A stretch of DNA of 64,000 bases, from the NCBI RefSeq assembly GCF_003014535.1, contig NZ_PYGD01000003.1, forward strand, positions 310,001 through 374,000, read 5' to 3'. This document shows positions 59,626-64,000 of the stretch, one piece after another. The DNA is from Taibaiella chishuiensis. GTDB taxonomy: Bacteria > Bacteroidota > Bacteroidia > Chitinophagales > Chitinophagaceae. A model generated the notes under the pieces. The model was not told the origin of the DNA. It worked only from the letters and a program-made list of their open reading frames with translations, and did no database searches. A program made the translations under genes and the position numbers. The stretch's first letter is position 1. Each line of letters opens with the position of its first letter.

Positions 59626-60592
59626 AGCGGTTGATTGCGGGTTCGTCCCAATGATAAAAAGCGACTCTTTGTATGCCTGGAATATGGGTCTTCAGTGTTT
59701 TTGCGGCTTGTTCCAGGTCATCGGCTGCCGGGTATTCGCTGCGGAGTATATCGCCGGCGCGCAGGTATTTGCCGGCCAGTTCGCGATCGCCAGGTACCCG
59801 CAGTTGCCCCTGGCCTGTTGTGGCCACCAGCGAATCGCCGGAGCTGAGCTCGGATGCGTAGATGATACCTTTGAACGATCCGGCCCTGAACCAGGCATAC
59901 CAGCCAAATACCGGCAGGGCAATGTCCAGGGGCAGCGCATATTTCCTGTTCGTCAGGTAACGGTTCAGTTCCCGGGCATCGAACACCGAATTGCGGGTGC
60001 CCGGTTCTGCGATCCGGCCCAGGTTATAACACATCAGCATGCCTTTGTCTACGGGTGGCACGCCCATTTTATCGGGATATTTGTAGGGGTAAAGTCTTAT
60101 AGTTGCCGTTATCTTCCGGTCTTTATTTAAAGCCTTAAAACGGGCCAGGAAGCGGAAATAGCGGTCGCGTGTAGCAGGTGTCCAGTCGCAATCGACCTGG
60201 ATCTCGTCATACATGCGTCCGGCACTGTCGGGACGTAACCGGGCGATCCTGCTCCCGAGGTAAGTGCTGAGCCTTACGGCAAGGCTGTCGGCCCAATAGT
60301 CGTCTGCCCGGGCAAAGGTACGGTTGGTAATAAATACGACAGGGGTAAAATGCAGTTTTTGTATAGCCTCCGGTAGTTGGCTCAGGGGCGATACCGGTAC
60401 CGGCATCTGCAGCCGTTCATCCCAGTCCACATCCATGATGCGGATGTAAAAATGGCTGATGCCCAACTGTTTTATCTTCGCGGCGCTAACCGAAGCCGGG
60501 CTTGTTTTCCAGTAATAAAAAGCGTGTTCTGTTTTATCCCGCTTGCAGGATACCAGGCAACATAAGATCCCCCAAAACAGCAACCGTTTCAT
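59588..60592 (-). CDS. Lipoprotein with a TIM-barrel-like domain
   Basis: 334 residues from ATG 60592, lipoprotein signal MKRLLFWGILCCLVSCKRD (Cys16). Alternating strands and helices follow: KIKQLGISHFYIRIMDVDW, YDEIQVDCDWTPATRDRYF, ITATIRLYPYKYPDKMG and GMLMCYNLG, resembling DUF3142-like TIM barrels of the glycosidase type. The C-terminal AFYHWDEPAINRYEP ends the domain. A catalytic pair cannot be named with confidence. It overlaps the 819-residue protein by 38 bases and both should be made together. The alternative start at 60634 was rejected because the signal fits 60592. Confidence 0.78.
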   Translation of the reverse strand: MKRLLFWGILCCLVSCKRDKTEHAFYYWKTSPASVSAAKIKQLGISHFYIRIMDVDWDERLQMPVPVSPLSQLPEAIQKLHFTPVVFITNRTFARADDYWADSLAVRLSTYLGSRIARLRPDSAGRMYDEIQVDCDWTPATRDRYFRFLARFKALNKDRKITATIRLYPYKYPDKMGVPPVDKGMLMCYNLGRIAEPGTRNSVFDARELNRYLTNRKYALPLDIALPVFGWYAWFRAGSFKGIIYASELSSGDSLVATTGQGQLRVPGDRELAGKYLRAGDILRSEYPAADDLEQAAKTLKTHIPGIQRVAFYHWDEPAINRYEPTIQHIYDLF

Positions 60593-60632
60593 AGATGATG
60601 ATTCCATAGGAAAGTTAGGGAATTTACAGGAC

Positions 60633-60667
60633 AAAAAAGCGTACCCGCAGCAGGCGGGTACGCTTTT
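60633..60667 (-). terminator. Terminator of purE
   Basis: A 14-bp stem AAAAGCGTACCCGC/GCGGGTACGCTTTT (60635-60648 with 60654-60667), with a U run in the leftward direction. It lies 22 bases past the purE stop and 40 bases before the next leftward gene. Confidence 0.92.
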
Positions 60668-60688
60668 AAAACGAACGCAGGGGCGTCC

Positions 60689-61144
60689 TTACATTTTGTA
60701 TTCCTGTGCTTTAAAGGCTTCTACTTTTTCAGCTACAGCAGCGTCGCTTAACGCGAAGATGCGGGCGCAGAGTACAGCAGCGTTGCGTGCACCGGCTTTA
60801 CCTACAGCCAGGGTACCTACAGGCAGGCCGGCAGGCATCTGAACGATAGAGTACAGGGCATCGATACCACCGGGCAGACCACCATCCAGGGGTACGCCAA
60901 GTACAGGCAGTGAAGTGTAGGCTGAGCAAACACCGGGCAGGGCGGCAGCCATACCGGCGGCAGCGATTACAGCACCGAAGCCATTAGCTTTAGCGTTTAC
61001 CATCAGGTCGCGTACTTTGTCCGGGTTACGGTGCGCAGACGCTACTATCATTTCGTTTTCAATGCCGAACCAGTTCAGCCAGTTGCTGCTTTCCTGCATA
61101 ACACCTTCGTCCGACTTGGACCCCATAATGATCATTACCTTCAT
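60689..61144 (-). CDS. purE: N5-carboxyaminoimidazole ribonucleotide mutase
   Basis: 151 residues, normal for class I PurE. Seen: IIMGSKSDEGVMQESSNWL, VASAHRNPDKVRDLM (catalytic His), VIAAAGMAAALPGV (the motif GxAAHLPGV without the usual His: AAALPG), and LGVPLDGGLPGGIDALYSI. It rearranges N5-CAIR to CAIR in purine synthesis. The His of the AAHLPG motif is Ala here, which is unusual. purK is not adjacent, and divergent to it is an SDR gene. Confidence 0.95.
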   Translation of the reverse strand: MKVMIIMGSKSDEGVMQESSNWLNWFGIENEMIVASAHRNPDKVRDLMVNAKANGFGAVIAAAGMAAALPGVCSAYTSLPVLGVPLDGGLPGGIDALYSIVQMPAGLPVGTLAVGKAGARNAAVLCARIFALSDAAVAEKVEAFKAQEYKM

Positions 61145-61216
61145 AATGCTTGATTTGAGATTTTAATTTACTGTTTAATTGTAGATGATTGCCGGCGGCG
61201 CCGGTAAAAATTTGTG

Positions 61217-61224
61217 CAAAAATA
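61217..61224 (-). promoter_or_regulatory. -7 promoter element of purE
   Basis: TATTTTTG on the minus strand fits TAnnTTTG, about 73 bases before the purE ATG. A TTCG at 61244-61247 stands 19 bases away, in the -33 position with one mismatch. Confidence 0.5.
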
Positions 61225-61250
61225 ATGTGCAAATCCTGAATACCGAACTG

Positions 61251-61258
61251 TATTTTTG
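61251..61258 (+). promoter_or_regulatory. -7 promoter element of the SDR gene
   Basis: TATTTTTG fits TAnnTTTG, with five bases to the ATG at 61264, again predicting a leaderless mRNA. It faces away from the purE box 26 bases to the left. Confidence 0.55.
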
Positions 61259-61263
61259 CGAAC

Positions 61264-62073
61264 ATGGATTCCTTTCTGAAAAATAAGGTCGTAGTGGTCA
61301 CCGGCGCGTCCTCCGGAATTGGCAAGGCGCTGGCCGACCAGGCGCTTGCAGCCGGCGCCAGGGTGGCGGTTTGCGCACGCAACCGCGATAAGCTGGTAGC
61401 GGCTTTCGGGCAGCACGACAACCTGCTGGCAGTGGCGGCCGATGTGTCGGTCGAGGCCAGTTGCGCCGCCTTCGTGGCGCAGGTGGAGCAAAAGTGGGGT
61501 GGTGTCGATATCCTGGTCAACAATGCCGGGCTTAGTATGCGCGCCATGTTTGCCGAGCTGGACCTTAAAGTGTTGAAGGAGCTGATGGACATTAATTTCT
61601 GGGGCACCGTATACATGACCAAATATGCCCTGCCCTCGATTATCCGTAATAAAGGAACGGTGGCCGGTATCTCTTCTATCGCGGGCTACCGCGGGCTGCC
61701 GGCCCGCACCGGTTATTCTGCATCCAAATTTGCCATGCAGGGTTTCCTGGAGTCGCTGCGTACCGAACTGCTGCACAGCGGGGTAAATGTGATGTGGGCC
61801 TCGCCCGGCTTTACGGCCTCCAATATCCGCAATGTAGCCCTGGGCGCCGATGGCGGTACGCAAAAGGAGACCCCGCTCGACGAAGCAAAGCTGATGAGCG
61901 CCGAAGCCTGCGCCCGTATTATCTTTAAGGGCATCGAAAGCCGTAAACGCTCCGTGATCATGACCACGCAGGGTAAGGCCACGGTCTGGCTCAATAAACT
62001 CTTCCCCGGCTGGATGGATAAAAAAGTATTCAGCCATTTTGCCGCAGAACCCGGCAGCCCCTTAAAAAAATAG
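61264..62073 (+). CDS. Short-chain dehydrogenase/reductase
   Basis: 269 residues. Rossmann NAD(P)-binding motif VVVTGASSGIGKALAD, the NNAG motif ILVNNAGLSM, catalytic Ser in AGISSIAGYRG, and Tyr151/Lys155 in GYSASKFAMQGF. The Arg after the second strand (VCARNRDKL) favours NADP(H). By family it reduces or oxidises a carbonyl/hydroxyl; the substrate is unknown. It resembles the DHRS7/YqjQ-type SDRs with a hydrophobic C-terminal region. It is divergent from purE and 62 bases before a YkgJ-type gene on the same strand. Confidence 0.92.
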   Translation: MDSFLKNKVVVVTGASSGIGKALADQALAAGARVAVCARNRDKLVAAFGQHDNLLAVAADVSVEASCAAFVAQVEQKWGGVDILVNNAGLSMRAMFAELDLKVLKELMDINFWGTVYMTKYALPSIIRNKGTVAGISSIAGYRGLPARTGYSASKFAMQGFLESLRTELLHSGVNVMWASPGFTASNIRNVALGADGGTQKETPLDEAKLMSAEACARIIFKGIESRKRSVIMTTQGKATVWLNKLFPGWMDKKVFSHFAAEPGSPLKK

Positions 62074-62135
62074 CGTATCTTTTGGTGTTTTTAGCGTCTT
62101 GAACCGCCGGTTTGCCGGCTTACCCGCATTGTACT

Positions 62136-62636
62136 ATGGATCTGCAAAAATTTACACGTAAGGCAGCAAGGAAACGCAGCGAACTGGAAGGCTTTCTCAA
62201 AAAGCTGGATGAGACGGTGCCCACGGGCTTCGGAAAGGTAGTGGCCCAGGAAGATGAAAAGGTATGGCAACATGTAGACTGTACCACCTGTGCCAACTGT
62301 TGCAAAACCATGACGCCGACCTTTACCAAGACCGATGTAAAACGGATAGCCACCCACCTGAGAATGACGCCCAAGGCCTTTTTCGATAAATGGTTGCTGA
62401 AGGAGGAAGATACCGGCAGTATTATCAATGCCGTACAGCCCTGCCAGTTCCTCGTCGATGATAAGTGCAGTATCTATGAAGTAAGGCCGAAGGACTGTGC
62501 CGAATTTCCTCATCATAACAAACGGCCTTTCGACCTGTACAACGATACCTTTATCCAGAACCTGCATCGCTGCCCGGCCACGTTCGACCTGGTAGAAAGG
62601 CTCAAGAAAAGGGTAGAAGACGAGTATGAATGGTAA
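62136..62636 (+). CDS. YkgJ family cysteine-cluster protein
   Basis: 166 residues from ATG 62136. The Cys-cluster core is VDCTTCANCCKTMTPTFTK, later QPCQFLVDDKCSIYEVRPK DCAEFP and LHRCPAT. These are the CxxCxxCC and CxxC/D elements of the YkgJ (Zn/Fe-S) family, cytoplasmic and without known activity. It resembles the DUF3109 protein at 19617 in type but is a separate family. It is probably cotranscribed with the SDR gene. Confidence 0.9.
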   Translation: MDLQKFTRKAARKRSELEGFLKKLDETVPTGFGKVVAQEDEKVWQHVDCTTCANCCKTMTPTFTKTDVKRIATHLRMTPKAFFDKWLLKEEDTGSIINAVQPCQFLVDDKCSIYEVRPKDCAEFPHHNKRPFDLYNDTFIQNLHRCPATFDLVERLKKRVEDEYEW

Positions 62637-62662
62637 GGGTATAAAGCTGGCTTGCAGGCCGC

Positions 62663-62896
62663 TTAGCGCCAGCGCAGCGGGTTACGCCGGTTCAGCCAGA
62701 TGTATTGTTTGATGTTCATCCAGAAAGCCAGGATCATATACAGGATCAGCGGCGAACCCAGGGTAAGAAAGGAGATATAGATAAACCATAACCGGATGCG
62801 CGAAGTGGCAATGCCCAGTTTCTCGCCTATGGCCGTGCATACGCCAAAGGCTTTCCATTCTATAAAATCTTTTAAGCGGTAAAGAGGATTGCTCAT
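62663..62896 (-). CDS. PspC domain protein
   Basis: 77 residues. LKDFIEWKAFGVCTAIGEK, LGIATSRIRLWFIYISFLT and LGSPLILYMILAFWM form the PspC fold with one membrane segment. PspC proteins act at the inner membrane in the phage-shock response. It lies convergent to the YkgJ gene with 26 bases between stops. Confidence 0.85.
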   Translation of the reverse strand: MSNPLYRLKDFIEWKAFGVCTAIGEKLGIATSRIRLWFIYISFLTLGSPLILYMILAFWMNIKQYIWLNRRNPLRWR

Positions 62897-62990
62897 GGCT
62901 TCAGGGGTATAAACCAGCGGTCGGGTTACCGGTAAAAATATCCTATTTCCACCGGATCCCCGCGCTTATCCTCAAATTTAAGATAAAATT

Positions 62991-63018
62991 CAAAAACCTT
63001 CCGCATTTGGAAGGTTTT
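62991..63018 (-). terminator. Terminator of the THX gene
   Basis: Stem AAAACCTTCC/GGAAGGTTTT (62993-63002 with 63009-63018), followed on the minus strand by a U run. It starts four bases after the THX stop. Confidence 0.88.
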
Positions 63019-63021
63019 CAA

Positions 63022-63144
63022 TTAAGCTTTTGCTTTTGTAGCTGCTGCTTTTGCTGCGTTTTTCTTAGCTTTATCCGGACGGGATACGCCAAAAGTGCCC
63101 AAAGTGATTTTTCCTTTTTTGGTGCGTTTGTCACCTCTACCCAT
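63022..63144 (-). CDS. 30S ribosomal protein THX
   Basis: 40 residues, read as MGRGDKRTKKGKITLGTFG then VSRPDKAKKNAAKAA and an ATKAKA tail. The MGxGDKxTxxGKI start with a basic body is the THX (bTHX) family found on small subunits of Thermus and Bacteroidota ribosomes. Very short and rich in Lys/Ala, it is easily missed. It lies 93 bases beyond the HU stop, separated by a bidirectional terminator, so it is probably its own transcript; a TATTTTCG box (minus strand, 63179-63186) is a candidate -7 element. Confidence 0.92.
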   Translation of the reverse strand: MGRGDKRTKKGKITLGTFGVSRPDKAKKNAAKAAATKAKA

Positions 63145-63185
63145 GGTAATCTGTATTTAAAGAATAATGAATAAAACGCGAAAAT

Positions 63186-63218
63186 ACAAAAACCCGTGAT
63201 ATAATCACGGGTTTTTGT
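63186..63218 (-). terminator. Terminator of the HU gene
   Basis: A 15-bp perfect stem ACAAAAACCCGTGAT/ATCACGGGTTTTTGT (63186-63200 with 63204-63218) with loop ATA. The left arm overlaps the candidate THX -7 box. Confidence 0.92.
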
Positions 63219-63237
63219 GTATTTAGCTCATTCGAAA

Positions 63238-63519
63238 TTACTTTTTACCGCCGATTTTTGTGGCAAATTCTTTACCTGCCTTAAAGCGTGGAACTTTGCG
63301 TGCCTTGATTTTGATCACTTCACCGGTCTGGGGATTCCGTCCGTTACGTGCAGAGCGCTCAGATACGGAAAAGGTACCGAAACCCACTAAAGTAACACGG
63401 TCGCCTTTTTTCAGGGCGCCGGTAACGGCAGTAGTAAAAGAATCTAAAGCTGCATTAGCCTGGGCTTTAGTAAGACCTGCATCTTTGGCGAGTTTGTCAA
63501 CTAATTCTGCTTTGTTCAT
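63238..63519 (-). CDS. HU family DNA-binding protein
   Basis: 93 residues, a complete HU/IHF fold: [57 protein letters not shown] and [11 protein letters not shown]. It binds and bends DNA non-specifically as an architectural protein of the nucleoid. Basic C terminus. The promoter (63576-63606) is the best Bacteroidota-type promoter in the window, in line with high expression. Confidence 0.96.
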   Translation of the reverse strand: MNKAELVDKLAKDAGLTKAQANAALDSFTTAVTGALKKGDRVTLVGFGTFSVSERSARNGRNPQTGEVIKIKARKVPRFKAGKEFATKIGGKK

Positions 63520-63575
63520 AACTGGTGGTGTTTTTTAAATGAATGAATTATTAGGTTAGTAATAAATGTTATAGG

Positions 63576-63606
63576 CAAATATACTCTTCTTTTAATCATA
63601 ACCAAA
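63576..63606 (-). promoter_or_regulatory. Full Bacteroidota-type promoter of the HU gene
   Basis: On the minus strand TTTG (63603-63606) is followed by exactly 19 bases and TATATTTG (63576-63583), matching the -33 TTTG and -7 TAnnTTTG consensus at all fixed positions. The start codon follows after about 57 bases. Confidence 0.75.
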
Positions 63607-63849
63607 TTTTTCAAAAAAATATTCCGGCCTGTAACCCTTTGCTGGTTTGCTTTTCCACAAATTATTAACAGGTTTTTGTCTGGTTTTTGTCCCGAAAAAG
63701 GCCGGCAGTAAGGCCTTTCAGGCGGTGCATTTCATATGGTTTTTTTTACTTTTTCTTGGAAAGTCGCTTCTGTACTGAATTTCATGGCTTTTTTTATACC
63801 CTGTTTCCGGTAGTTAATAACACCGGTATCGCCTCATTCCGGTTGCCGG

Positions 63850-64000
63850 CTACCAGATCGATGCCGTCATTTTTCCGCTGCTTTCGCAGAGTTTTTTCAG
63901 GTTGGCCAGCCCGCTCGAAAAGTCTTTGTCCATCGTGGCGTCCATATCCATAAACAGCAGCATGGTGTTCATCGGGTAGGAGAAGCGGGTATTGAAACCC
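63850..64000 (-). CDS. SRPBCC-like protein, C-terminal end only
   Basis: The last 49 codons of a leftward gene are visible, open at the right window edge: RFSYPMNTMLLFMDMDATM then DKDFSSGLANLKKLCESSG and a MTASIW end. The pattern Met-Asp-x-x-Met-x-x-Asp-Phe-x-x-Gly-Leu-Ala-Asn-Leu-Lys-x-Leu is that of the C-terminal helix of SRPBCC / polyketide-cyclase-like ligand-binding proteins. The rest is outside the window. From its stop to the HU promoter there is about 240 bases in which I see no gene. Confidence 0.6.
   Translation of the reverse strand, partial: GFNTRFSYPMNTMLLFMDMDATMDKDFSSGLANLKKLCESSGKMTASIW

Noticed and set aside
63687-63953. 88-codon frame at the right end, plus strand
   Set aside because: Overlaps the convincing SRPBCC-like C terminus on the minus strand and has low-quality composition.
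1-64000. tRNA, rRNA, CRISPR arrays, insertion sequences, prophage
   Set aside because: Looked for cloverleaf-like and repeat-spacer patterns, transposase motifs and phage genes; none were seen by eye, although a tRNA scan was not possible.

Overview
The window reads as chromosomal DNA of a Bacteroidota bacterium, most likely of the Chitinophagales (Chitinophagaceae-like). The evidence is the gene content: several proteins with C-terminal type IX secretion (T9SS) sorting domains, DUF5686, DUF4270, DUF4907, DUF4920, DUF3810 and DUF5683 proteins, carboxypeptidase-like regulatory domains, a GldM-like domain, a fused SpmA-SpmB protein, an sdhCAB set of the diheme type, and a ribosomal protein THX gene. 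Promoter-like motifs of the Bacteroidota form TAnnTTTG lie just upstream of many genes. I saw no rRNA, tRNA, CRISPR array, insertion sequence or prophage. Genus and species cannot be decided from what I can see. Layout: 1-7.2 kb holds the end of a PhoR-like sensor kinase, a methyltransferase, a cysteine-rich secreted protein, the SpmA-SpmB fusion, an orphan lanthipeptide-type RiPP precursor (4369-4602) and a DUF5686 protein. 7.6-13.7 kb holds purB, a T9SS-exported PIG-L protein, a MarR-MFS efflux unit whose promoter carries nested palindromes, and a glutaryl-CoA-dehydrogenase-like enzyme. 13.8-22 kb holds htpG, an aspartate-type aminotransferase, a lipoprotein, purD, a DUF3109 protein and Mrp. 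21.6-33 kb is rich in exported proteins: DUF4920, TPR, DUF3810, a periplasmic heavy-metal-binding protein with an outer-membrane partner, a PQQ sugar dehydrogenase and a very large TraB/GumN fusion. 33.1-37.3 kb is the succinate dehydrogenase/fumarate reductase operon, with an extra lipoprotein gene between sdhC and sdhA. 37.4-43.4 kb holds a dioxygenase, a tandem pair of about 90 percent identical T9SS-exported thioredoxin-fold (Omp28-like) proteins, and a SurA-like chaperone. 43.6-52.6 kb holds an unpaired CoA-transferase subunit A, dapD, a stand-alone GldM-like secreted protein, an MscS channel, a PhoB-like regulator, a lytic transglycosylase, DUF5683, ruvX and a LytS/LytTR pair. 52.9-60.6 kb carries two leftward surface-protein operons: Kelch, DUF4907, DUF4270 and an outer-membrane protein, then a TIM-barrel-like lipoprotein overlapping an 819-residue secreted protein. 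60.7-64 kb holds purE, an SDR enzyme, a YkgJ-type protein, PspC, ribosomal protein THX, HU and the end of an SRPBCC-like gene. How it works together: most of the window is housekeeping metabolism (purines, lysine/peptidoglycan precursor, respiration, acyl-CoA use) interleaved with Bacteroidota envelope and secretion proteins. Transcription units are short, and about two dozen are closed by strong intrinsic hairpin terminators. Several of the TAnnTTTG-like boxes sit only 2-8 bases from the start codon, which would give leaderless or nearly leaderless mRNAs. The most interesting candidates for undescribed biology are the orphan RiPP precursor, the leaderless promoter pattern, the lipoprotein inside the sdh operon, the TraB fusion and the stand-alone GldM-like protein.
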